Shown: in pieces, positions 55,112-64,000 of the stretch
Layout of the letters: each line of letters starts with the position of its first letter
Numbering within the stretch: the first letter of the stretch is position 1
From: Cupriavidus sp. UYMMa02A
GTDB lineage: Bacteria > Pseudomonadota > Gammaproteobacteria > Burkholderiales > Burkholderiaceae
Assembly (NCBI GenBank): GCA_001725945.1
Contig: LRMT01000281.1
Location: forward strand, 24,312 to 88,311
Direction of reading: 5' to 3'
Length of the DNA stretch: 64,000 nt
Program-made: the position numbers and the translations under genes
Notes under the pieces: model-generated
Database searches by the model: none
The model's input: only the letters and a program-made list of their open reading frames with translations
What the model was told of the DNA's origin: nothing

Positions 55112-56072
55112 ATGAGCAAGGCATTCGCATCCCAGGCCGACCTGGAAGCCAAGCAGATCACCTTCACCCAGTTGTCCGAGAACGCCTATGCCTACACGGC
55201 CGAAGGCGACCCGAACTCCGGCGTGATCATCGGCGACGGACGGCGTGATGATCATCGACACCACCGCCACCCCGGCCATGGCGCAGGACCTGATCGCACG
55301 GATCCGCTCGATCACCGACAAGCCGATCAAGTACGTGGTGCTGTCGCACTACCACGCGGTGCGCGTGCTGGGCGCATCGGCGTACTTCGCCGAAGGCGCC
55401 CAGCAGGTCATTGCCAGCCGCGGCACCTACGAAATGATCGTCGAGCGCGGCGAGGCCGACATGAAGTCGGAGATCGAACGCTTCCCGCGCCTGTTTGCCG
55501 GCGTGGAGACCGTGCCGGGCCTGACCTGGCCGACGCTGGTGTTCGAGAAGGAAATCACGCTGTTCCTCGGCAAGCTCGAAGTGCGCATAGCCCACCTGGG
55601 CTCCGGGCACACCAAGGGCGACACCGTGGTCTGGCTGCCGTCACAGAAGGTGCTGTTCTCTGGCGACCTGGTCGAATACGACGCCGCCTGCTACTGCGGC
55701 GACGCGCAACTCGCCGAGTGGCCCGCCACGCTCGACGCGCTGGCCGCGCTGCAGCCCGAAAAGCTCGTCCCGGGCCGCGGCCCTGCGCTGACCACGCCCG
55801 AAGAGGTCAGCAAGGGCATCGCCTACACCAAGGACTTCGTCACCACGCTGTTCCAGGCCGGCAAGGAAGCCGTGGCGGACCAGCTCGACCTGAAGGCTGC
55901 CATGGCGCACACGCGCCGTGCCATGGACCCCAAGTTCGGCCAGGTCTTCATCTACGAACACTGCCTGCCGTTCGACGTCTCGCGCGCCTTCGACGAAGCC
56001 AGCGGCATCCGCCACCCGCGCATCTGGACGGCCCAGCGCGACAAGGACATGTGGGCCGCACTGCAGGACTGA
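55112..56072 (+). CDS. MBL-fold metallo-hydrolase-like protein, frameshifted
   Basis: ATG 55112 after AAAGGACAG. FTQLSENAYAYTAEGDPNSG leads into VMIIDTTATPAMAQDLIARI after a slip near 55236. The usual HxHxDH zinc motif is altered to SHYHAVRVLG; later blocks GSGHTKGDTVVWLPSQKVLF and FSGDLVEYDAACYCGDAQ are present. About 320 residues. The subfamily occurs beside flavin monooxygenases in aromatic-degradation clusters; reaction unknown. Confidence 0.82.
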
Positions 56073-56125
56073 CGCACGGCCGGCACGGGACAAAAGACTG
56101 AACGAGAGTGGACGGAGACATAGGC

Positions 56126-57853
56126 ATGACCATCGATTACCAGCGCCTGTCATTTGAGTACCAGCCCTGCGCGGAACAGCGCGGCGGGCAAGCGGGCGGC
56201 ACGGTCCATCCCGTCGTCGTGGTCGGTGCCGGGCCCATCGGCCTGGCCACCGCCATCGACCTGGCCCAGCGCGGCGTGCGCGTGGTGCTGGTCGACGACG
56301 ACTGCACGCTGTCAACCGGATCGCGCGCCATCTGCTTCGCCAAGCGGACGCTGGATATCTTTGATCGCCTCGGGTGCGGCCAGCGCATGGTCGACACCGG
56401 CGTAAGCTGGAACGTCGGCAGGGTCTTCCTGCGCGACCAGCAGGTCTACAGCTTCGACCTGCTGCCCGAGGCGGGCCACCATCGCCCGGCCTTCATCAAC
56501 CTGCAGCAGTATTACGTGGAAGGCTACCTGCTCGAACGTGCGCAGGAGCTGCCCAATATCGAGATCCGCTGGCGCAACAAGGTGGTCGGGCTAGAACAGC
56601 GCCAGCCCGGCACGGCCGACGCAAGCGTCGAGCTGACCGTCGAAACGCCGGATGGCTGCTACACGCTGGCCGCGCGCTACGTGGTGGCGGCCGACGGCTC
56701 CCGCAGCCCGGTGCGCAAGCTGCTGGGCCTGGACAGCAAGGGCAGGACGTTCAAGGACCGCTTCCTGATCGCCGATGTGAAGATGGAAGCCGACTTCCCC
56801 GCCGAACGCTGGTTCTGGTTCGATCCGCCGTTCCACCCGAACCAGTCGGTGCTGCTGCACCGGCAGCCCGACAACGTCTGGCGCATCGACTTCCAGCTCG
56901 GCTGGGATGCCGATCCCGTGCTGGAGAAAACGCCCGAGCGCGTGATCCCGCGCGTGCAGGCGCTGCTGGGCCCGGACGCGAAGTTCACGCTTGAATGGGT
57001 CAGCGTCTATACGTTCGCTTGCTTGCGCATGGACAGCTTCCGGCATGGCAACGTGCTGTTCGCCGGCGATTCCGCGCATGGCGTGTCGCCATTCGGCGCG
57101 CGCGGCGCCAACAGCGGCGTGCAGGATGCCGAGAACCTGGCCTGGAAGCTCGCGTATGTGCTGGAGGGCCGCGCCGCCGACAGCCTGCTCGATACCTACG
57201 CGAGCGAACGCGAATACGCGGCCGACGAGAACATCCTCAACTCGAGCCGTTCGACCGATTTCATCACGCCCAAGAGCGCGGTCAGCCGCGTGTTCCGCGA
57301 TGCGGTGCTGGGCCTGGCCCGCCGCCATGCGTTTGCGCGCAGCCTGGTCAACAGCGGTCGGCTGTCGGTGCCCGCGGTGCTGCATGGCTCGCCGCTCAAT
57401 ACGCCCGACGCGGACGCCCTCGGCGGCAAGATGGTGCCCGGCGCGGCGTGCGTGGATGCTCCGGTTTCCGATGCGCAAGGCGCTGGCTGGCTGCTTGGGC
57501 ATCTCGGCGGTGAGTTCACCGGGCTGGTGTTCGGCACGCCCGACAGCCTTGACGGCGACAGCCGCCTCGCGCTCGAACAACTGCAGCAATCCGGCCTGCC
57601 GGTTCGTCTCGTATACATCGGCGCATCGACACAGCCCGTAGCCGGCGCCACCGTCCTGCGTGATGACGAAGGGCTTGCAGCACAGCGCTACAGCGCCGCG
57701 CCGGGCACCTTCTACCTGATCCGCCCGGACCAGCATGTCTGCGCACGCTGGCGCCGCATCGATGCGCAGCGCATCCGCGACGCACTGGCCCGCGCAAGCG
57801 GCGCGCATCTGCCCGCCGGCAAGGCCCGCGAAGCGGCCGCAATGGCGGCATAG
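56126..57853 (+). CDS. FAD-dependent aromatic monooxygenase (MhpA/PheA-like, PF01494)
   Basis: 575 residues from ATG 56126 behind GGAGACA. FAD motifs: VVVVGAGPIGLATAIDLAQR (GxGxxG), YVVAADGSRSPVRKLLGL (DG) and VLFAGDSAHGVSPFGARGAN (GD). C-terminal thioredoxin-like region to the end. Hydroxylates a phenolic substrate, identity unknown. Second gene of the IclR-divergent operon. The frame is intact. Confidence 0.88.
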   Translation: MTIDYQRLSFEYQPCAEQRGGQAGGTVHPVVVVGAGPIGLATAIDLAQRGVRVVLVDDDCTLSTGSRAICFAKRTLDIFDRLGCGQRMVDTGVSWNVGRVFLRDQQVYSFDLLPEAGHHRPAFINLQQYYVEGYLLERAQELPNIEIRWRNKVVGLEQRQPGTADASVELTVETPDGCYTLAARYVVAADGSRSPVRKLLGLDSKGRTFKDRFLIADVKMEADFPAERWFWFDPPFHPNQSVLLHRQPDNVWRIDFQLGWDADPVLEKTPERVIPRVQALLGPDAKFTLEWVSVYTFACLRMDSFRHGNVLFAGDSAHGVSPFGARGANSGVQDAENLAWKLAYVLEGRAADSLLDTYASEREYAADENILNSSRSTDFITPKSAVSRVFRDAVLGLARRHAFARSLVNSGRLSVPAVLHGSPLNTPDADALGGKMVPGAACVDAPVSDAQGAGWLLGHLGGEFTGLVFGTPDSLDGDSRLALEQLQQSGLPVRLVYIGASTQPVAGATVLRDDEGLAAQRYSAAPGTFYLIRPDQHVCARWRRIDAQRIRDALARASGAHLPAGKAREAAAMAA

Positions 57854-57898
57854 CACCGTCAAGTCCACGGCCGCCCCACAGAATACGGAGACAACGCC

Positions 57899-58129
57899 AT
57901 GCCCGCCCAGACTCAGGCACACACCCTCAACACCGAACCCAACTTCGCCCGTCCCGACGACTTCTACGAAGCGCTGATCGACATGCACCGCGACCTGGAC
58001 GACGCGCAGAGCCAGGCCGCCAACGCCCGGCTGATCCTGCTGCTGGCCAACCATATCGGCGACCACGACGTGCTGCTCGCCGCGATGCACGCGGCACGCG
58101 AAGACCTCGGCGGCAACACCGCTAGCTGA
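57899..58129 (+). CDS. DUF2783 protein
   Basis: 76 residues: NFARPDDFYEALIDMHRDLD, SQAANARLILLLANHIGDHD, VLLAAMHAAREDLGG. Helical; matches DUF2783 proteins found directly after such FAD monooxygenases. Possibly a partner subunit. The frame is intact. Confidence 0.82.
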   Translation: MPAQTQAHTLNTEPNFARPDDFYEALIDMHRDLDDAQSQAANARLILLLANHIGDHDVLLAAMHAAREDLGGNTAS

Positions 58130-58232
58130 CCCTGCAGGCGCGCATCCCTGCGTGCCTGACCCTTCCCGCACGACCCGGAGCGAAGGCATGCAAAATGCCG
58201 GCGCGGGCCGCGCTCACACCGGAGACAAAGCA

Positions 58233-59560
58233 ATGAGCAATCTGGCCTCAGGGGCGATTGCGGCCCCCGCCCCCGCTTATGCCGCGCACGAAGAAGATGC
58301 GCTGTATCGCAAGATCTGGCTGCGCCTGATCCCGTTCCTGTTCGTGTGCTACGTGGTTTCGTTCCTGGACCGCATCAACATCGGCTTTGCACAGTTGCAG
58401 ATGAAGCAGGATCTTGGCTTCAGCGATGCCATGTACGGCCTCGGCGCCGCGGTTTTCTACGTCGGTTACGTGCTGTGCGAGGTGCCCAGCAACATGCTGC
58501 TCGCGCGCTTCGGGGCGCGCAGCACCTTCACACGCATCATGGTGCTGTGGGGCGCGGCTTCGGTCGCGATGATGGCCGTGTCGTCCCGACGCAGTTCTAT
58601 ACGCTGCGCTTCCTGCTCGGCGTGTTCGAAGCGGGCTTCTTTCCCGGCATCGTGCTCTACCTGACCTACTGGTTCCCGGCCAAGCGCCGCGCCGCGGTGA
58701 TGGCGATCTTCTTCGCGGGCGTGGCCGTGGCTGGCGTGTTGGGTGGGCTGGTGTCGGGCTGGATCATGCGCGACATGGCCGGCGTGCTCGGCATGCAGGG
58801 CTGGAAGTGGATGTTCGCGATCGAAGGGGCGCCGGCCATCGTGCTCGGCGTCATCGCCGCGTTCATCCTAGTCGATGAGCCGCGCCAGGCAAGCTGGCTC
58901 AGCGACGGCGAAAAAGCGTTCCTGGCGCGCTCCCGCGGCGAAGACCACGGCGTCAAGTCGCATTCGCTGCAGGCGCTGATGCAGGTGCTGCGCAACCCGC
59001 GCGTCTACCTGTTTGCCTTTATCTACTTCTCGCTGACCTGCGGCTCGCTGGCGCTGAGCTTCTGGATGCCGCTGATGATCCGCGACTTCGGCATCACCGA
59101 TGTCGTCTCCATCAGTCTCTACTCGGTCGTGCCCAATGCGGTCGGCGCGGTCGGCCTGATCGTGATCGCGCGGCATTCCGATCGCAGCGGCGAACGCCAC
59201 CGGCATTTCCTGCTGTGCACGGCGGGTGGCGCGCTGGCATTGGCCGCGCTCACGCTGCATTTGCAGAGCCTGGCCGCGATGCTGACCATCCTCTCCGTGG
59301 CCGCGGTGCTGATCTTTGCCGCGCTGCCGGTGTTCTGGTCCCTGCCACCGTCCTACCTGCCCGCGAGCGGCGCGGCGGCCGGCATTGCGTTCATCAGCAG
59401 CGTCGGCATTACCAGCGGCATCGTCAGCCCATGGGTGATCGGCCAGATCAAGGTTCAGACCGGAAGCCTCGACAATGCGCTGTATCTGCTGGCCGCCCTG
59501 CTGCTGGCCAGCGGCCTGTCGATGTGGCTGGGCGTGCCGCGCCGGACGGACCCATCCTGA
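58233..59560 (+). CDS. MFS transporter, anion:cation symporter type, frameshifted
   Basis: Start ATG 58233 (MSNLASGAIAAPAPAY) after CCGGAGACA. YRKIWLRLIPFLFVCYVVSF and LDRINIGFAQLQMKQDLG are the ACS N-terminal signature. One base near 58588 joins to TQFYTLRFLLGVFEAGFFPG. Twelve helices, about 442 residues. Likely imports the aromatic acid used by the operon. Confidence 0.9.
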
Positions 59561-59620
59561 CGGACACTCACTGATTTCGCTCCGCGCCCCGCCGGCCTTG
59601 CGGCGGGCGCCGCAGCCATC

Positions 59621-59928
59621 TCAGTGCGGATGGCTGCAGGGAATCACTGCGGCAATCTCCTCGCGCAGGATTTCCACCACATCGTCGATCTCCAGCCCTT
59701 CGGCGGTGACGAGCACTTCCTGGCCCCGGCTGATGGCATAGACCACGCCGCGCCAGCGCCCTGGCGACACGACTTCGCTCAGGCGGACATCGAACTCCGT
59801 GTCCTGGTCCTGGCTGTACACTGTGACGAGGTCGCCGAGCTGAGGCATCCAGCCGACATCGCCATCGAGGCGCGCGCCACCACAGTTACTGGGGACTGCG
59901 TCAGTCCCCGCGCAAATCTTGCACGCAT
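59621..59928 (-). CDS. Small soluble protein, frameshifted
   Basis: Not recognised. I place the start at ATG 59928 because AAAGGAGC precedes it; one base near 59893 joins MRARFARGLTQSP to NCGGARLDGDVGWMPQLGDL and VTVYSQDQDTEFDVRLSEVV. GRWRGVVYAISRGQEVLVTA then EIDDVVEILREEIAAVIPC. About 102 residues. Without the correction the first ATG is 59848. Confidence 0.6.
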
Positions 59929-60110
59929 GGCTTGCTCCTTTGCACGCGATCCCTGTCCAGCTTACAAGAGCAAGCATAAATGACCAGAAATTTTCGCCCG
60001 GATGTCGACTTTACTGCACTCATCGTGTCAGATGGCGCCCGATAGACAATGCCGGCACAAGGGCCACAATAGGTTTACCGATACAAGCATCGGCGCTTCA
60101 GGAGACGGAG

Positions 60111-60335
60111 ATGGGCAGCAACCTACACGTGGTGCCATACGAAAGCGGCTGGGACGTGATTCATGAAGGCGCACGTTATGCCGAATCCCACCACGTCACG
60201 CAAGAGGATGCGATCGTCGCAGCCACTGCCCTGGCGCGCCGCAAGAAGGTGATGGTGCTGGTGCATGCGCGCGACGGAAGCGTGCGCACGTTCGACGACT
60301 ACGTCGGCCCCGACCTCAACGCCATTGCAGGCTGA
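60111..60335 (+). CDS. DUF2188 protein
   Basis: 74 residues: NLHVVPYESGWDVIHEGARY, AESHHVTQEDAIVAATALAR, VMVLVHARDGSVRTFDDY. Matches small DUF2188 proteins, often stress-associated. Start ATG 60111 after GGAGACGGAG. Confidence 0.83.
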   Translation: MGSNLHVVPYESGWDVIHEGARYAESHHVTQEDAIVAATALARRKKVMVLVHARDGSVRTFDDYVGPDLNAIAG

Positions 60336-60363
60336 ACGGCAAAAGGTACGCGCGGCCAGCCTA

Positions 60364-60923
60364 TTAGGATCCCGGCCGCGCGGCGCGCCGCGAGTCACGC
60401 GCAGACGGTTGAGCAGGTCACGCACGCCAAAGACGTCGTCGACGATGTCCTCCACGCGGTACTTCTGTACGCGATCGGGCACGCTGCCTTCGAGCGTCAC
60501 CATGCCGCTTTCCACACGAACCTCCACGTCCCGCACGTCAAGGCGGCCGCTTCGGGTCAGCCGCTCGCAGATGTCTTCCAGGATCCGTTCGTCGCTGCGC
60601 TGATATCCGCGCGGCCCCACCGGGCGATAGCGATACCGGGCGTCCTGTTCGCTGCGCGACACGCGCTCGTTGAACCCCGTGAACTGCTGGTAGGCGTCCA
60701 CAGCCGGATAGTCGTCCTGCGGCTGATTGCGGTGCGGGACCTGCGGGTCTTGCGGCCATGAGCCAACGTCACCGGCCGGTCCCGCGAATTCGGCGGGGTC
60801 TACGGGCTGGTCATAGTCGAAGACGCCATAGGCGCCCACATAGTGGCTGCGCATGTCGGCGTCGGCAAGCGGCGGTTCGCGCCATGGCTTATCCGGTCCT
60901 GCGGGTCTGCGGCCTCTGTCCAT
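60364..60923 (-). CDS. BON-domain protein, frameshifted at the end
   Basis: ATG 60923 after GGAGACAG. A Pro/Asp/Tyr-rich N-terminal half (MRSHYVGAYGVFDYDQPVDP) precedes one BON domain: RILEDICERLTRSGRLDVRD, VEVRVESGMVTLEGSVPDRV, VDDVFGVRDLLNRLRVTR. One G near 60378 brings it to a TAA-TAG double stop at 60364; otherwise it would read through DUF2188 antisense. About 187 residues. BON domains bind phospholipid; no signal peptide is seen. Confidence 0.8.
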
Positions 60924-61191
60924 GTCTGTCTCCGGCAATTCCCGTGCGGGCGGTCTGCTTCCTTCGATCACGGTCGTATGACCATGCAAGATGGGCGCCA
61001 CATTGGCTGCGGCGAAAGGCCCTCTGCGGGGCCGGCATTTGCCGGCAGGAATTACACGATCGGCTGCGGTCATGCATGTACATTCTTCTGCTCCCGCGAG
61101 CGCTTCTTGCGCGAAACAGACAGCCATGTGCCCCGAACGGCTGGCACAGAAACTGCCGCCGCGTCAGTCATCCGACATCCAGCGAAGCGCC

Positions 61192-61770
61192 ATGGATTCC
61201 TTGACCGGCCTCATGCATGCCCTGCTCGGCGAAGGCGACCAGCTCACCTGGTGGCAAGGCGCGGTACGCGCCGTCATCGTGTTCCTGGCGACCTGGCTGC
61301 TGCTGCGCGTGGCAGGCCGGCGCTCGTTTGCGCAGAAGAACGCGTTCGACCTGTGCGTCGTGCTGCTGCTCGGCGCGGTACTGTCGCGCGCCATCGTCGG
61401 CGCGACTTCGTTACCGACCGCATTTACCGCGGCGCTCGTGCTGGTACTGATGCACCGTGCGGTGGCATGGCTGTCCTCGCGCTATCCGCGGTTCGACCAA
61501 TTCACTGGCGGATCGGCGATCGACCTGCTGAAGGACGGCGAAATCGACGATACGCGCGTCGCCGAAGCATGATCAGCCGGGAGGACCTGAAAGCGAACCT
61601 GCGCTCGTCGCTGCAGGCCGAAACGCTGGAGGGCGTCAGCCGCGTCGTCCTTGAGCGCAATGGCGTACTGACGTTCGTGCGCGAAAGCACAGCGACCGGA
61701 CCCGCCGCATGCGGTGGACAAGGTCGACAAGATCAACGGCGCATCGGTCACCCGCCTGCCCGGACGATGA
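61192..61770 (+). CDS. DUF421 (YetF-like) membrane protein, frameshifted
   Basis: Start ATG 61192 (MDSLTGLMHALLGEGDQLTW). Three helices (AVRAVIVFLATWLLLRVAGR, AFDLCVVLLLGAVLSRAIVG, FTAALVLVLMHRAVAWLSSR) then the YetF cytoplasmic domain. One base near 61571 (VAEAMISREDLKANLRSSLQ) and two near 61700 (RESHSDPDPPHAVDKVDK) give an end at 61770 and about 193 residues. Confidence 0.8.
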
Positions 61771-61953
61771 ATGCGTCCACGGCCACGACCGCTGCCGATT
61801 TGCGTTCGCGCACTACCCGTGCACGAGGCCGCCGCCGACCGGCGCTGGGGCGGCCGTGCCACTACTGCGAACTGGCCCGACGCGGCAACATCAGCCGTGC
61901 CAGCCATGGCACCAGCGCCGCAGTCCGTCCTTTGACGACAACTGGAGACCGAC

Positions 61954-62303
61954 ATGAAACGTACCCTCGTCACCGCCGCGCTGGTCCTTGGCGGCGCACT
62001 CTGCGTGCCAGCTTTCGGGCAGCAAGCGCCAGTCTCGCCGAATGCGCCAAACCCCAGTGCGCCGCCCGCGCCCATGGAAGGCGCACCCGGTACGCGCAAT
62101 GCACCGGCCGCGACTGACATGAGCTCAGGCACCGGCGCAACCATGGACGACCACGCCCAGAAGTCGAAGAAGTCGACGGGCAAGCACTCCGGCACCACCG
62201 CACGCCACAAGAAGCCACGCGAGCAGGGCACGCCGCCCGCGCCGACGGCCGAGGCGCCAGCGGGCCGAAGGGAGACTCGCCGGATCCATTGCCAAAGCAG
62301 TGA
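61954..62303 (+). CDS. Small periplasmic low-complexity protein, frameshifted near the end
   Basis: Signal peptide MKRTLVTAALVLGGALCVPA, cleaved near AFG. The rest is rich in Pro, Ala, Lys and His (KSKKSTGKHSGTTARHKKPR). One C near 62260 gives the end GPKGDSPDPLPKQ and TGA 62303, about 117 residues; otherwise the frame extends to 62487. Function unknown. Confidence 0.55.
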
Positions 62304-62316
62304 CCGGGAGCCTGAA

Positions 62317-62487
62317 ATGCAAAGGAATGTCGCTTGCGCCGACCGCGCGGGCGACACCTGTCCCCGTCTGTTCCACTTGCGTGATAACCGCCACGAAGCC
62401 GAGTTGCACCGGCTCAACAGGGAAATGGTGCTGCTCCTGCAGCCGGCCAAGGCATTGCCGGATGGTGTCGGTCCGCCGTCACCCTGA
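62317..62487 (+). CDS. Possible 56-residue protein
   Basis: GGGAG precedes ATG 62317 (MQRNVACADRAGDTCPRLFH). LHRLNREMVLLLQPAKALPD follows. No family recognised. It is only separate if the upstream gene is corrected. Confidence 0.3.
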   Translation: MQRNVACADRAGDTCPRLFHLRDNRHEAELHRLNREMVLLLQPAKALPDGVGPPSP

Positions 62488-62754
62488 GTCCCGCACGCCG
62501 GAACGTGGCATGTCACGCCAGGCCTTGCGGGCCTCTCGCATGCCGCGCACATTCATGGCGACCAGGGCTACCTGCAGCAGCATCAGTGCATACGCGTCGC
62601 CCTGCCAACCCCATGCGATCCACAGGATATTGCTGGCCAGGAATATCCAGAACCCGGCGCGCCGCCGCGCGCTGGAGCGCGATCCGACGAGCCATGTCGC
62701 GATCACCGTGGCCACCATGGCGGGCCATTGCATGGCTTGCAGCCAGTCCTGCAT
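62479..62754 (-). CDS. Small three-helix membrane protein, PnuC-like
   Basis: 91 residues from ATG 62754, behind GGAGGACAAGG. WPAMVATVIATWLVGSRSSA, FWIFLASNILWIAWGWQGDA, LMLLQVALVAMNVRGMREAR. Resembles small hypothetical membrane proteins related to PnuC/SWEET-type folds. Role unknown. Confidence 0.65.
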   Translation of the reverse strand: MQDWLQAMQWPAMVATVIATWLVGSRSSARRRAGFWIFLASNILWIAWGWQGDAYALMLLQVALVAMNVRGMREARKAWRDMPRSGVRDSG

Positions 62755-63128
62755 GCCTTGTCCTCCCTGCGCACCAGGTATCGGAACGAGCATGAAACGT
62801 ACCCGGCTCCTCCGCGCGTGAGCAGCGGGTCTGGGCGAAGGTTCTACGGCAATTCTTTCAACGGCTGCGACGCCCGTCTGCATTTCTTACACGCCCGTGT
62901 GCGTGCCACGTCCCTTGCGCCAGCCCGGACAGCGTTCCCGCTGCGCCTTGCCTATGCTGGAATCGCGCCACGCCTGGGTGGGCCGGCGGTTCGCTTGGCA
63001 CGCACCTCGCATGGCTCCGCCCAATTCGCCCCGTCCTTCGGGACGGGACAGGCATATGGGGCATGCCGGCCTCTACCCGAGCCGCATGCGGCCCGCCCTT
63101 GTTGGCCCAATAGCCAAGGGAATACTTC
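62755..63128. other. Spacer before the glucan enzyme
   Basis: No convincing gene. No clear promoter seen. Confidence 0.4.
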
Positions 63129-64000
63129 GTGCGGATCTGCCAGCTCAATATCAAACAATCTTCCAACCCGTCCGACCGGCACCACGACGCGCTCAGGCGT
63201 ATCGCCGCGCTGGGATTCGACCATGTCCTGCTGTCCGGCTGGCCCGCCGTGATACCAGGCGACCGTGACACGCTGCCGGCCCTGACGGCGGTCTGCGCGG
63301 ATTGTGCGCGGCACGGCCTAACCCCGCTGATCGACGTTTCCCTGGACCGCTACCGGGCCGACGGTGCCCCCATCGACCCGGCCTGGATCGACCATGGTGC
63401 GCCCGCCTTTGCGCCGCACGATACCGACAACCACCTGCCCGGCGTCCGGCTGCGCTGGCATTCACCCCGCATTGCTGCCGGCCTCGTGGACTGGTGGGCG
63501 ACGCAATTGCGCGGCGCGCTGGCGGCGGGCGTGACCGGCTTTTGCCTGAGAGCGCCCGCACGCGTGCCCGGACGCCACTGGGCGTCGCTGACTGCCACGC
63601 TGCGCGGCGACCCCGCTGCCGGGGAAGGCGCACAGCCGACACGGCCACTATTCCTGGCGTGGACGCCGGGCCTACGCCGTCACAGCTCGAAGACCTCGTG
63701 CCGGGACAGTTCGACGGCGCCTTCTGCTCTCTGCCGTGGTGGGACTATCGCAGCGCATGGCTGACCGAGGAAATCGCGCGACTGCGGCCCTTCGGGCGCG
63801 TGCTGGCGGCGCCATCGCAGTCGCCGGCCAGCCAGGATGCGCTGGCCGCGCGGCGTGCGCTGTGGACGGCCGCCGCGATCGGAGACGGCCTGCTGGTGCC
63901 GCGGGCTGAACGGGCGGCACGCTCGCGCACGATCCTCTGGCCGACGACGGCGGCGCCGCGACGGTGCCCCCTACGACATCACGCATGAAGTGCTGCAGGC
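63129..64000 (+). CDS. N-terminal part of a GH13-like protein (possible long GlgE maltosyltransferase), runs off window, frameshifted
   Basis: RICQLNIKQSSNPSDRHHDA, LRRIAALGFDHVLLSGWPAV is the beta-alpha start of an amylase-type barrel. Then WWATQLRGALAAGVTGFCLR, PSQLEDLVPGQFDGAFCSLP and WWDYRSAWLTEEIARLRPFG. Breaks near 63673 and 63960. The barrel is degenerate, as in long proteobacterial maltose-1-phosphate maltosyltransferases with an extra N-terminal amylase-like domain. Only about 290 residues are visible, so this is tentative. Confidence 0.5.

Noticed and set aside
56591..58189. Long minus-strand open frame across the FAD monooxygenase, DUF2783 and MFS start
   Set aside because: Antisense to three supported genes; no domain and shadow-like composition.

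Overview
The window is about 64 kb of high-GC DNA (roughly 65 %) from a Burkholderiaceae betaproteobacterium, most likely Cupriavidus or a close Ralstonia relative. Three orphan TctC/Bug-type periplasmic binding proteins, many LysR/GntR/IclR-controlled catabolic cassettes, monomeric isocitrate dehydrogenase, an FlhDC pair and a Cupriavidus-style split phosphonate locus all point there. No rRNA, tRNA, CRISPR array, intact insertion sequence or phage gene was recognised.

A technical point governs the reading. About forty frame breaks are spread over the window, and nearly all are repaired by adding one base to a short G or C run. Intact and broken genes alternate within the same operons. I read this as residual single-base loss in the sequence rather than mass pseudogenisation, and give the spans the genes should have.

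Layout. 1-3.2 kb: AAHS-type MFS transporter and vanillate demethylase (VanA and VanB in one frame). 3.4-7 kb: Bug protein, amidase, LysR. 7-8.5 kb: VOC protein and divergent LysR. 8.5-11.5 kb: GntR, HpcH/HpaI-type CoA lyase and double-MaoC hydratase, with an operator at the promoter. 11.9 kb: msrA. 12.6-15 kb: alpha/beta hydrolase, unknown protein and AAA ATPase behind a 35-bp palindrome. 15-18.7 kb: unknown protein, SDR, trehalase, small membrane protein. 18.7-19.4 kb: debris including a cpoB fragment. 19.4-32.8 kb: phosphonate locus: phnCDE + HD oxygenase + GNAT (+ strand); phnF-phnM1-DUF1045-phnN (- strand); phnGHIJKLM2 (+ strand). 33-37 kb: Bug protein, PhnD-like binding protein, ornithine cyclodeaminase-like enzyme, divergent LysR. 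37-40.4 kb: PPK2 and a decayed GntR/ABC cluster. 40.4-41.4 kb: AT-rich spacer with a four-repeat Pho box array before a zinc-ribbon gene. 41.4-47.6 kb: lipoprotein, icd, small secreted proteins, DUF3079, gabD. 47.6-52 kb: FNR-type regulator, flhD, flhC and an unknown gene in one unit, divergent from an EAL-HDOD protein. 52-59.6 kb: Bug protein, two coupled IclR regulators, and an MBL / flavin monooxygenase / DUF2783 / MFS operon. 59.6-64 kb: small stress-type proteins (DUF2188, BON, DUF421) and the start of a GlgE-like protein.

How it works together. The phosphonate locus is the core: uptake (PhnCDE), C-P lyase (PhnGHIJKL), diphosphatase (two PhnM) and PhnN, with a 2H-phosphoesterase-like DUF1045 protein where PhnP would be expected. 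Pho boxes with E. coli-like spacing lie before phnC and phnG, and a PhnF-type palindrome lies just downstream of the phnG start site, suggesting PhoB activation with PhnF gating. A further Pho box array near 40.8 kb and a polyphosphate kinase 2 gene extend the phosphate theme. Elsewhere the window is a set of substrate-specific catabolic cassettes plus one possible oxygen-to-motility control module (FNR-FlhDC).
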